48,715 nt of DNA, from assembly GCA_900754475.1 (NCBI GenBank), contig CAAECY010000141.1:1-48715 (forward strand). The letters run 5' to 3'. Origin of the DNA: an uncultured Sutterella sp. Its GTDB lineage: Bacteria > Pseudomonadota > Gammaproteobacteria > Burkholderiales > Burkholderiaceae_F. Position numbers and translations under genes: made by a program. The notes beneath the pieces were generated by a model that worked only from the letters and a program-made list of their open reading frames with translations, was not told the DNA's origin and made no database searches. Numbering within the stretch: the first letter of the stretch is position 1; every line of letters starts with the position of its first letter. Positions 41,825 to 48,715 of this stretch are shown here, piece after piece.

Positions 41825-42469
41825 TCAGCCGCGGCGCTGACGACGAACTTCTTCGATGAGGAAGTCGATCGCGGCGGGCGTCTGCTCGCGGGTGCCGACG
41901 AGGTGGGCGCCCGTCGTGTAGAGACCCGCGACGCCGATCATCGGCGTGCTGTCGATCTGGTAGGTCTGCCAGGTCTGGGTCGCGATGCGGGCCTTGTTCT
42001 GAACGCCGAAGGAGCGCATCGTCTGCTCCCACTTCTTGGCGTCGACGCCGTTGTCGGCCATGAATTCGGCGATGTCGGCGGCGGGGTTTTCGAAGTTGTA
42101 GGTGCGTTCCTGATAGATCACGCTCTCGAAGAACTTCGTGTGGAGCTTGTCGAGGAGACCGAGCGCTTCGAGCGCGTAGTAGGTCTGGGTGAAGGGCAGG
42201 AACTTCGGCTGCCAGGCGACCGGGCACACGCGGAACGTCACGTCGGCGGGAAGGTTCTTCTTCCAGGCGTTGATCGTGGGTTCGAACTTGAGGCAGTGCG
42301 GGCAGGTGTACGCGAAGAACTCGATCACTTCGATCGTGTCGCGACTCGAAGGCGCGGGCGGATTGACGACGAGGTATTCTTTGCCGGCCGTGTAGCTGGG
42401 AGCGGCGAACGAGTGGCCCGCAACGGGAGCGAGCGCGGCGGCAATGAGCAGATCACGACGTTGGATCAT
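41825..42469 (-). CDS. dsbA: Thiol:disulfide interchange protein DsbA
   Basis: A 214-residue periplasmic oxidoreductase with the active site FFAYTCPHCLKFEP (CPHC, near residue 56) and the cis-proline region IDSTPMIGV. It introduces disulfides into exported proteins. The signal peptide starts MIQRRDLLIAAALAPVAG, which has the twin-arginine look (RRDLL) although DsbA is normally exported by Sec/SRP. It is downstream of the SPOR-domain gene, 51 bases apart, a common arrangement (argS-SPOR-dsbA) in betaproteobacteria. Confidence 0.94.
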   Translation of the reverse strand: MIQRRDLLIAAALAPVAGHSFAAPSYTAGKEYLVVNPPAPSSRDTIEVIEFFAYTCPHCLKFEPTINAWKKNLPADVTFRVCPVAWQPKFLPFTQTYYALEALGLLDKLHTKFFESVIYQERTYNFENPAADIAEFMADNGVDAKKWEQTMRSFGVQNKARIATQTWQTYQIDSTPMIGVAGLYTTGAHLVGTREQTPAAIDFLIEEVRRQRRG

Positions 42470-42520
42470 GGTTCGGAGTCCTTGTTGTGTGTTGTAGGAA
42501 GTGATGTCAGCGACTCGGGA

Positions 42521-43072
42521 TCACTGACGTTGTTCCGCGATCAGGGGCTGATAGCCCTGATCGGAGAGACTGTTGAGCGCTTCTTCGGCGGAAGCCTTGT
42601 CGTCGAACGGGCCGACGCGAACGCGCCAGCGGCCGTTCTCGGACGTGATTTTGGTGCCGATCCCCATCATGGCGAGTTGGGCGGCGCCGGTTTCGGCTTC
42701 GTCTTCGCTCGAGTACGAGCCGACCTGCACCCAATAGGTGACGGGCGTGACCCGACCCGGGGCGACGGCCTTGCCCGAGGCGTCGCGCTCGGCCGTGTCG
42801 GCCGAGCCCGTCCCCGGGACGGTCACCGTGGCCACGCCGCCGCGGGCGGCGCCTTGGACTTCGGCGGCATTGCGGTTGAGGCGCGCGTTCGGATCGACGC
42901 CGCCCGAGAGGGCGACGGAAGGATCGACGTCGGCCGTCACCTTTTCGACCTTTTCCACAAACGGAATGGGGCTGTTGGTAATGAGCAGCGCCGCACCCGC
43001 GGCGATGCCGAGACCGGTCACCACGCCGATCAGGAAGCCGGCGAAGCCGGTCGAAAAACCACCTTTGGCCAC
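42521..43072 (-). CDS. SPOR-domain membrane protein, FtsN-like
   Basis: A 183-residue protein with one N-terminal membrane helix (about 10-32, GFAGFLIGVVTGLGIAAG), a low-complexity linker and a C-terminal SPOR domain (YWVQVGSYSSEDEAETGAAQLAMMGI, then RWRVRVGPFDDKASAEEAL). SPOR domains bind denuded peptidoglycan at division sites. The context argS-SPOR-dsbA is common in betaproteobacteria. It starts 29 bases after the argS stop on the same strand. Confidence 0.92.
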   Translation of the reverse strand: MAKGGFSTGFAGFLIGVVTGLGIAAGAALLITNSPIPFVEKVEKVTADVDPSVALSGGVDPNARLNRNAAEVQGAARGGVATVTVPGTGSADTAERDASGKAVAPGRVTPVTYWVQVGSYSSEDEAETGAAQLAMMGIGTKITSENGRWRVRVGPFDDKASAEEALNSLSDQGYQPLIAEQRQ

Positions 43073-43101
43073 GGTAGGTACCTCCTAAGTGAGTTCGACG
43101 G

Positions 43102-44865
43102 TCAGGCCGCGGGACCTTCCGACTCCTCGCGTCGCTCCATCAGATCGGGAGCGGAGATGCCGAGAAGCGTCAGACCGTTCTTGAGAACGCGACGGGCGGC
43201 GGCAAGGAGCGCGAGACGCGCCGTACGTTCCTTTTCGTCTTCGACGAGCACGCGTTCCGCATTGTAGAAGGCGTGGATCGAGGCGGCGAGATCCTTGAGG
43301 TAGTAGCAGAGGATGTGCGGCGCCTGATCGCGCGCGGCCTGCGCGAGCGTCGCGGGGAATTCGACGAGCGTGCCGATGAGCGAGAGCGCCGCTTCGCTCG
43401 AAAGGGCGGAGAGATCCGCATCGGCGAGTTCGGCTTCGCTCGGAACGTTCCAGCCCTTGGCGACGGCGCCCGCAAAGACGGACGAAATGCGCGCGTGGGC
43501 GTACTGCACGTAGTAGACGGGGTTTTCGTCGCTCTTTTGCTGCGCGAGCGTCACGTCGAAGACGAATTCCGCGTCGGCCTTTCGGGCGACGAGGAAGTAG
43601 CGGGCGGCGTCGCGACCGGCCCAGTCGACGAGGTCGCGCAGCGTGACGTAGTTGCCCGAACGCTTGCTCATCTTGACGGGTTCGCCGTCCTTCACGACGG
43701 AAAGCATCTTGTGGAGGATGTATTCCGGGAAGAGCTTCGGGATGTTGAGGTTCTTCACGCCCGAGACGGCCTGCAGACCCGCGCGAACGCGCGCGATCGT
43801 GCCGTGGTGGTCGGTCCCCTGAATGTTGATGGCCTTGTCGAAGCCGCGGCTCCACTTGTTGAGGTGGTAGGCGACGTCGGGCACGAAGTAGGTGAACGTG
43901 CCGTCGGCCTTCTGCATGACGCGGTCCTTGTCGTCCTTGAGACCGTTGCCGAGGTCGTCGAACGCGGTCGTGCGCAGCCAGAGCGCGCCGTCGGCTTCGT
44001 AGGTGTTCCCGGAGGCGATCATCGCGTCGACGGCGTCGCGAACGAGGCCGCGCGAGTAGAGGGAGGACTCGAGGAAGAAGTTGTCGAAGCGAACGCCGAG
44101 GGCCTGAAGGTCGTCGTCCTGCTCGTTGCGCAGGTACGCGACGGCGTAGCGGCGCACGAGGTCGGTGTCGGAGGCGTCGCCCGTCGATTCGACCGTTTCG
44201 CCCGAATGGGCGTGCACGGGCTTCTTCGCGAGGAAGTCCTTCGCGATCGAGAGGATATATTCGCCGTGGTAGGCGTTTTCGGGCAGTTCGACCGTTTCGC
44301 CCTGAAGCTGACGGCAGCGGATCTGCACGGAAAGCGCGAGGTTGCCGATCTGAACGCCCGCGTCGTTGTAGTAGAACTCGCGTTCGACCCCGTAGCCCTG
44401 CGAAGCGAAGATGTTGGCGAGCACGTCGCCGAGCGCGCCCTGGCGCGCGTGACCGAGGTGCAGCGGGCCCGTCGGGTTGGCGGAGACGAACTCAAGGAGA
44501 ATGCGCTTGCCTTCGCCCGCGTTCGAACGGCCGAAGTCGGCGCCTTCGCGCAGAATCTGGCGAACGACGTCGTGGTGGGCGCTTTGCTGAATGCGCAGGT
44601 TGATGAAGCCCGGGCCGGCGATTTCGATCGAGGAAACGAGGCTTTCGGTCTTCGGGTTCTGCTTCAGAGCTTCGACCAGAGAAGCGGCGATTTCGCGCGG
44701 ATTCTTCTTCAGTTGACGCGCGAGCTGCATGGCGGTCGTACAGGCGACGTCGCCGTGTTCGGGGCTCTTCGGACGTTCGAGAGTGACCGGAGCGTCTTCG
44801 ACGCCGATCGAGGAGAGGGCTTCTTTGATGAGAGCCTCAAGAGCAACTTTTTGCTGCGCGAGCAT
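43102..44865 (-). CDS. argS: Arginyl-tRNA synthetase
   Basis: A 587-residue class I synthetase that charges tRNA-Arg. It has the HIGH signature in NPTGPLHLGHARQGALGDV, a KMSKS-like motif in VKMSKRSGNYVTLRDL and the C-terminal anticodon-binding DALR domain (YLKDLAASIHAFYNAERVL). The N-terminal Add-1 domain is present (VEDAPVTLERPKSPEHGDVA). The ATG at 44865 is the first with family sequence; an upstream TTG frame is unlikely. It is first of the argS-SPOR-dsbA cluster. Confidence 0.96.
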   Translation of the reverse strand: MLAQQKVALEALIKEALSSIGVEDAPVTLERPKSPEHGDVACTTAMQLARQLKKNPREIAASLVEALKQNPKTESLVSSIEIAGPGFINLRIQQSAHHDVVRQILREGADFGRSNAGEGKRILLEFVSANPTGPLHLGHARQGALGDVLANIFASQGYGVEREFYYNDAGVQIGNLALSVQIRCRQLQGETVELPENAYHGEYILSIAKDFLAKKPVHAHSGETVESTGDASDTDLVRRYAVAYLRNEQDDDLQALGVRFDNFFLESSLYSRGLVRDAVDAMIASGNTYEADGALWLRTTAFDDLGNGLKDDKDRVMQKADGTFTYFVPDVAYHLNKWSRGFDKAINIQGTDHHGTIARVRAGLQAVSGVKNLNIPKLFPEYILHKMLSVVKDGEPVKMSKRSGNYVTLRDLVDWAGRDAARYFLVARKADAEFVFDVTLAQQKSDENPVYYVQYAHARISSVFAGAVAKGWNVPSEAELADADLSALSSEAALSLIGTLVEFPATLAQAARDQAPHILCYYLKDLAASIHAFYNAERVLVEDEKERTARLALLAAARRVLKNGLTLLGISAPDLMERREESEGPAA

Positions 44866-44965
44866 GGAGGACGATTCTCTGTGGTTGGACGGGCGGCTCA
44901 AGTGTATCGGGTGTCGTACGGAAGCACCCTTAAGGGCCGAACGTCGAGGATTAAGAAAATGTTTC

Positions 44966-44993
44966 GGCCCGTTCTTTTTTGAAGAAACGGGCC
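44966..44993 (-). terminator. Terminator-like hairpin of folE2
   Basis: GGCCCGTT (44966-44973) pairs with AACGGGCC (44986-44993), 24 bases beyond the folE2 stop. On the minus strand GAAACATTTTC follows, a weak T-rich tail. Confidence 0.5.
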
Positions 44994-45016
44994 CGGGGAA
45001 GCGGTTGGCGAACGAC

Positions 45017-45805
45017 TCAGCGCTTGTCGTGCGTGATCGTCGCGTAGGCCGAGTGGTTGTGGATCGATTCGAAGTTTTCCGCCTCGATGCGGTACGCGGC
45101 GACGCGGTCGTCGTCGTTGAGCGCCTTGGCCATGTCGCGAACGAGGTCTTCGACGAACTTCGGATGTTCGTAGGCGTACTCGGTCACGTACTTTTCGTCG
45201 GCGCGCTTCAGGCGAGCCCAAAGTTGGCACGAGGCGACGGATTCGCTGATGGCGACCTGCTCTTCGAGCGTCATGTCCGACTTGAGGATGAGCGAGCTGA
45301 CGAGGTGCGAGCGCTGGTTGTGCGCGCCGTACTTCGAGATTTCCTTCGAGCACGGGCAAAGGCTCGTCACCGGAGCGAGCGTTTCCTGGCGAACCGTGAT
45401 CGCGCCTTCGTCGGAATCGGCGATCCAGGCGCCTTCGTAATTCATGATGCTCTCAAGCTTGCTCACGGGAGCCGTCTTCTTCACGAAGAAGGGGAAACGG
45501 ATCTCGATGGTGCCGTCGACCGCGTGGAGGTTTTCGAGCATCCGGCCCATGAGGCTGCGGATGACGTTGACGTTGAGCGGCTCCGTGCACTCGCTCATGA
45601 GCGCGATGAAGCGGGACATGTGGGTCCCTTTCTGATCGGCGGGCAACGAAACGGTCATGGCAATCGACGCGACCGTATGCTGGGGGCCGTCGCGACCCTC
45701 GATGACAATCGGAAGCGTGACGCCGCGCACGCCGACTCGATCGATGGCGATGTTGCGACCGTCATGGGCGGACTGCACGTCCGGAAGATTGGTTTTAGCG
45801 TCCAT
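45017..45805 (-). CDS. folE2: GTP cyclohydrolase FolE2 (type IB)
   Basis: A 262-residue enzyme that converts GTP to dihydroneopterin triphosphate, the first step of folate and queuosine synthesis. It has the type IB signatures FPFFVKKTAPVSK and SLCPCSKEISKYGAHNQRSH (catalytic metal-binding Cys). Unlike the zinc enzyme FolE it can use other metals. It starts within a 398-base spacer with hairpins on the folE2 side. The ATG at 45805 fits the family length. Confidence 0.95.
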   Translation of the reverse strand: MDAKTNLPDVQSAHDGRNIAIDRVGVRGVTLPIVIEGRDGPQHTVASIAMTVSLPADQKGTHMSRFIALMSECTEPLNVNVIRSLMGRMLENLHAVDGTIEIRFPFFVKKTAPVSKLESIMNYEGAWIADSDEGAITVRQETLAPVTSLCPCSKEISKYGAHNQRSHLVSSLILKSDMTLEEQVAISESVASCQLWARLKRADEKYVTEYAYEHPKFVEDLVRDMAKALNDDDRVAAYRIEAENFESIHNHSAYATITHDKR

Positions 45806-45837
45806 GGTGTGTTCGTCGAAGTGAGAATGACGGTTCG

Positions 45838-45853
45838 CGGGTACGCATACCCG
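45838..45853. promoter_or_regulatory. Inverted repeat upstream of folE2
   Basis: CGGGTA-CGCA-TACCCG, with 6-bp arms, lies 33-48 bases before the folE2 ATG. It could be an operator or a leader hairpin. The regulator is unknown. Confidence 0.35.
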
Positions 45854-46086
45854 AGGCGAACGACGTCAAAATAAGGGAACGATCATCCCGGCGACACGAT
45901 GCCCCGGGAGAGACGACGAGCCCGAAAGAAGGGCTCGGTCGGACTTGGCCGTACCCCCTCGAACGGGCCGTTCCAAGTCGCGTTGAACCGCTTATCTTAC
46001 CTCAACGGGGCGTTCGGTTTTCTCGAAGAGCGCTTCTAAAATAGGCGGAAGACGCTCGGGTACGGTTCGGGATCGGAAAAGAATTC

Positions 46087-46115
46087 TTGCACTTCGAAGC
46101 GTTCGTCCGTATTGA
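46087..46115 (+). promoter_or_regulatory. Sigma-70-type promoter of the small membrane protein gene
   Basis: TTGCAC (46087-46092), a 17-base spacer and TATTGA (46110-46115) match the -35/-10 pattern with ideal spacing, giving a leader of about 80 bases. Confidence 0.5.
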
Positions 46116-46203
46116 AAAGGCGACCGTCGAGCCCCATTCTCTGAGGAAAGACGACCCAAACGGTCGCCGGCATCGACCGGACAACACACATCGGGAGCGT
46201 GTC

Positions 46204-46590
46204 ATGCGTTTTGTTTATTTTCAGCCCGGCCGCACTTCGGCAACGAGCCTCATTCTCGGCCTGATTTCGATTGCGATCGTGGTTTCGCTCTTCGTCTTCA
46301 TGATGCCCGTCCTGCTCGGGATCTTCGCCGTCGTCGTGCTGGCCGGCCTGGCCTTCTGGCTCTGGAGCTGGATCAAGATGAAGATGGGCTGGGAAAGCGA
46401 GGAGGTGAAGACCTTCCGCGAAGCCATGGCTCAGGCGGAAGCGGCCGCCCGTTCGCAGTATGCGGGCCGCTCGGCGGATCCCGACGGCACGGTCTACGAG
46501 TCCGAACGCGTCGAAGTGCGCGCGCTGCGCTCGGATCGCACCCGCCGCCGCGGGATGGACGACGTCTCGGACGTCGAAGAGGTAAAGTAA
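46204..46590 (+). CDS. Small membrane protein of unknown function
   Basis: A 128-residue protein I do not assign to a family. It has a short basic N-terminus (MRFVYFQPGRTS), two predicted membrane helices close together (about 15-35 and 36-58, ending FWLWSWIKMKMGW), and a charged C-terminal half with an Ala-rich helix (FREAMAQAEAAARSQYAG). GGGAG lies upstream of the ATG. It is convergent with the cardiolipin synthase gene. Codon usage looks like that of the neighbouring genes. Confidence 0.75.
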   Translation: MRFVYFQPGRTSATSLILGLISIAIVVSLFVFMMPVLLGIFAVVVLAGLAFWLWSWIKMKMGWESEEVKTFREAMAQAEAAARSQYAGRSADPDGTVYESERVEVRALRSDRTRRRGMDDVSDVEEVK

Positions 46591-46601
46591 CTCGAAGAAG
46601 C

Positions 46602-48071
46602 TCAAAGAAGCGGGGAGATGAGGTAACTCGCTCCCTCTTTGAGGCGTTCGACAACGGGACGGCGGCGCCACCGCTCGGGGTCGATCGGAACGGAGGAGGC
46701 GCGATAGCGCGCGAGCGTCTTTCCGAAGTCTTCCGCGAAGCCCGCGTCGAAGATGAGGAGCGAGAGCTCGAAATTGAGGTGCATCGAGCGGTTGTCGATG
46801 TTGAGCGTTCCGAAGAGAACGAACTCTTCGTCGACGGCCACGGCCTTGGTGTGCAAAAGTCCCCCTTCGAAATAGAGGATTTTGACGCCCGCCTGCAGGA
46901 GGTCGTCGAAGTAGCGACGCGTGGCCCACGCGACCGCGCGCGAATCCGTGCGGTGCGGCACGATGAGTTCCACCCGAACGCCGCGCATCGCGGCGTTGAC
47001 GAGCGCGATCACGACGGCTTCGTTCGGAACGAAGTAGGGGGTCGTGATCGAGAGCGTCCGTTCGGCGCGATTGATGGTTTCGATGACGAGGTGAAGACTT
47101 TGGTCGCCCTTCTCGTACGGGCCCGACGGAATGGTGACGACGCTTGCCGGTCCGCAGTTGGGCATGTCGAGAAGCGCATAGTCGTGCTCCAGATCGGAGA
47201 GATCCTCGTCGGGCTGCAACGCCCAGTCGAAGCGCCAAACGGCCAGAAGCGAAATCACGGCGGGCCCTTCAAGGCGCACCATGGCGTCGACCCAGGCGCC
47301 CACCTCGACCGCGGCGTCGTAGCCCGTCGGGTCGATCATGTTGAAGCTTCCCGTATAAGCCACGGCCTCGTCGATCACGACGAGCTTGCGGTGCATGCGC
47401 AGGTCGGCGCGCTGCAGGCCGAGGACTTTCCAAAACCGCATCGGCATGGCGGAAGAAAGCTCCACGCCCGCGTCCCGAAAGCGCTGCGCATTCCGGGAGC
47501 GGAGAAAGCCGCGCGAGCCGAAGGCGTCGAGCAGAATGCGAACGCGCACGCCCCGTGCGCGCGCCGCGAGAATCGCTTCCGAAATGCGGTCGATCTCGCC
47601 TCCCCCCTCCCAGATGTAGAAGGTCATCGAGATCGACCGTCGGGCGTTGCGAATGTCCCGCAGGAGCGATTCGATCACGGCCTCGGACGTGCCGAGAAGC
47701 TGCGGGAGCGACCCCGTCGTGAGCGGCATGCCGCCCAGGCGCGTGGCCAAATGAATGAGCGAGCGGTGCCGCACCAGAAAGCGCGGCAGCGGCCCCAAGG
47801 GCGTGAGTTTGTGGTTGGCGATCCGCGCCCAGTGCGCGATCGCCTTTTTCTGGCGTGCGGCGCGCAGACGACCGACCGGCCGTTCGCCGAACATCAGGTA
47901 AAGGAAAAAGCCCGCATAGGGGAGCAGGGTCGTGATGAGGATCCAGGCAAAGCTCGCCCCAGGCGGGTGGCGCGTCAGCATGACGCGCAGCGACACCGCC
48001 ACGACGATGAAGACCTGAACGAAGAAGGCGACAAGGCCCCAGAACGAGAAATCCGATGAACTCGAGAGCAT
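46602..48071 (-). CDS. Cardiolipin synthase (ClsA-type, phospholipase D family)
   Basis: A 489-residue membrane enzyme. Two N-terminal helices (about 9-32 and 40-62) with PGASFAWILITTLLPYAGFFLYLMFGERP match ClsA. Two HKD motifs are seen: MHRKLVVIDEAVAYTGSFNMID and LHTKAVAVDEEFVLFGTLNIDNRS. It condenses two phosphatidylglycerols into cardiolipin. Length matches E. coli ClsA. It lies 191 bases from the tRNA cluster, divergent, and convergent with the small membrane protein gene. Confidence 0.93.
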   Translation of the reverse strand: MLSSSSDFSFWGLVAFFVQVFIVVAVSLRVMLTRHPPGASFAWILITTLLPYAGFFLYLMFGERPVGRLRAARQKKAIAHWARIANHKLTPLGPLPRFLVRHRSLIHLATRLGGMPLTTGSLPQLLGTSEAVIESLLRDIRNARRSISMTFYIWEGGGEIDRISEAILAARARGVRVRILLDAFGSRGFLRSRNAQRFRDAGVELSSAMPMRFWKVLGLQRADLRMHRKLVVIDEAVAYTGSFNMIDPTGYDAAVEVGAWVDAMVRLEGPAVISLLAVWRFDWALQPDEDLSDLEHDYALLDMPNCGPASVVTIPSGPYEKGDQSLHLVIETINRAERTLSITTPYFVPNEAVVIALVNAAMRGVRVELIVPHRTDSRAVAWATRRYFDDLLQAGVKILYFEGGLLHTKAVAVDEEFVLFGTLNIDNRSMHLNFELSLLIFDAGFAEDFGKTLARYRASSVPIDPERWRRRPVVERLKEGASYLISPLL

Positions 48072-48217
48072 GACGATGGTTCCGCTGATCGCCCCATACT
48101 AAACGGCAACGGCCTCCGGAGAGCGCTTCGGAAGGCCGACTTCGTGCTCCGGAAGGCCCGAAGGAAGTGAAAACTACGTATAAAAACGTATTTTTTGAAT
48201 TATTTATGGTATGACCC

Positions 48218-48246
48218 TTGACAGGTCGCGGGAGGCAGGCAATAAT
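48218..48246 (+). promoter_or_regulatory. Promoter of the tRNA-tuf operon
   Basis: A perfect -35 box TTGACA (48218-48223), a 17-base spacer and AATAAT (48241-48246) lie 16 bases before the first tRNA. A/T-rich sequence upstream (48175-48205) could be an UP element, typical for stable RNA promoters. Confidence 0.85.
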
Positions 48247-48262
48247 TCAATCCTCTCGCAAC

Positions 48263-48348
48263 GGAGGGGTGCCCGAGTGGCTAAAGGGGGCAGACTGTAA
48301 ATCTGTTGGCTTACGCCTACGATGGTTCGAATCCATCCCCCTCCACCA
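48263..48348 (+). tRNA. tRNA-Tyr (GTA)
   Basis: An 86-base class II tRNA with acceptor stem GGAGGGG/CCCCTCC, discriminator A and encoded CCA. The anticodon loop ACTGTAAAT gives GTA, and the extra arm is long (GGCTTACGCC region), as in tRNA-Tyr. First of three tRNAs before tuf. Confidence 0.95.
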
Positions 48349-48412
48349 GCGAATTTCTTCGCTTCTGCACAGGAAGCAGATAGCGTGCGGAGCTGAAGAC
48401 ACATCGAACTAG

Positions 48413-48486
48413 GCGGGTGTAGCTCAATGGTAGAGCAGAGGCCTTCCAAGCCCCCGACGAGGGTTCGATTCCCTTCACCCGCTCCA
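48413..48486 (+). tRNA. tRNA-Gly (TCC)
   Basis: A 74-base tRNA with acceptor GCGGGTG/CACCCGC, discriminator T and encoded CCA. The anticodon loop CTTCCAA gives TCC. The anticodon stem GAGGC/GCCCC has one A-C mismatch at its second pair (positions 28 and 42). Confidence 0.94.
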
Positions 48487-48492
48487 TGTCGC

Positions 48493-48567
<75 letters not shown>

Positions 48568-48633
48568 CAAATTCTCCTTTTCTTCCACGTACAGAATCCG
48601 CTCGGCGGATTTTTGTTTAGGAGCCTTCCAAAA

Positions 48634-48715
48634 ATGGCCAAGGGTAAGTTTGAACGAACCAAGCCCCACGTTAACGTGGGCACCATCGGTCACGTTGACC
48701 ATGGCAAGACCACGC
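48634..48715 (+). CDS. tuf: Elongation factor Tu (5' end only)
   Basis: The first 27 codons are visible: [20 protein letters not shown] followed by the P-loop start VDHGKT. The rest lies beyond the window. TAGGAG is upstream of the ATG. It is probably co-transcribed with the three tRNAs, as in many proteobacteria. Confidence 0.95.

Larger units (their letters stand above)
45806..46203. other. Long divergent spacer between folE2 and the small membrane protein gene
   Basis: These 398 bases contain no gene I can support. On the folE2 side are two adjacent hairpins: CGAGCCC/GGGCTCG (45917-45937) and GACTTGG/CCAAGTC (45942-45979). On the other side is a promoter at 46087-46115 and, in its leader, a 9-bp stem GGCGACCGT/ACGGTCGCC with a 32-base loop (46119-46168). 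Confidence 0.5.

Noticed and set aside
41825..42469. DsbA exported by the Tat system because of RRDLL
   Set aside because: The hydrophobic core is compatible with Sec/SRP export, as usual for DsbA, and two arginines alone are weak evidence. Left as a remark in the gene entry.

Overview
The window is GC-rich bacterial chromosome, densely packed in operons, with no prophage and no CRISPR array. The tRNA-Tyr/tRNA-Gly/tRNA-Thr/tuf order at the right end, the RND-OprM efflux operon, YaeQ, the SPOR protein, FolE2 and the protein sequences overall suggest a betaproteobacterium. The mix of cytochrome bd oxidase, periplasmic nitrate reductase with NapGH and a pyruvate:ferredoxin-type oxidoreductase fits a gut-associated anaerobe or microaerobe of the Sutterellaceae (Sutterella/Parasutterella type). 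That placement is inferred from content; no search was run.

Left third (1-14 kb). A four-gene operon encodes an RND tripartite pump (lipoprotein adaptor, inner-membrane transporter, outer-membrane lipoprotein) and its TetR-type regulator. A DctA-type dicarboxylate symporter follows and converges on a DegP/DegQ-type periplasmic protease. Upstream of the protease on the minus strand lie a sensor kinase, its OmpR-type response regulator and a DedA-like membrane protein. The kinase and regulator genes are separated by three consecutive hairpins, two of which look like terminators. A small DUF4870-type membrane protein and a YaeQ protein follow on the plus strand.

Middle (14-36 kb), the respiratory core. 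The minus-strand operon cydP-cydA-cydB-cydX-ybgE-globin encodes a complete cytochrome bd oxidase. It includes a 29-residue CydX and a truncated hemoglobin. Divergent from it is an NtrC/TyrR-type regulator lacking the GAFTGA loop, translationally coupled to an alpha/beta hydrolase. Two small minus-strand genes separate this from a four-gene 2-oxoacid (probably pyruvate) oxidoreductase operon. That operon has an unusually structured 5' region, and its last gene fuses a GltD-like NAD(P)H/FAD module to a two-cluster ferredoxin domain. Next come narX-narL (nitrate sensing) and, facing them, napDAGHB (periplasmic nitrate reductase without napC). An IS1634-type insertion sequence sits between narL and napB. 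It landed at the terminator the two operons shared and duplicated 31 bp, leaving a hairpin on each side.

Right third (36-48.7 kb). This part carries a TetA-like MFS transporter, a serine/threonine symporter (SstT), RecQ, an SDR oxidoreductase, DsbA, a SPOR-domain protein, arginyl-tRNA synthetase, FolE2, a small membrane protein and cardiolipin synthase. It ends with a promoter and three tRNA genes leading into tuf, which is cut by the window edge.

Read together, the centre is an electron-transfer neighbourhood. 2-oxoacid oxidation yields reduced ferredoxin or NAD(P)H, quinol is oxidised by oxygen (bd oxidase) or nitrate (Nap), and NarXL senses the nitrate. Many long open frames antisense to these genes are by-products of high-GC codon usage and are not listed.
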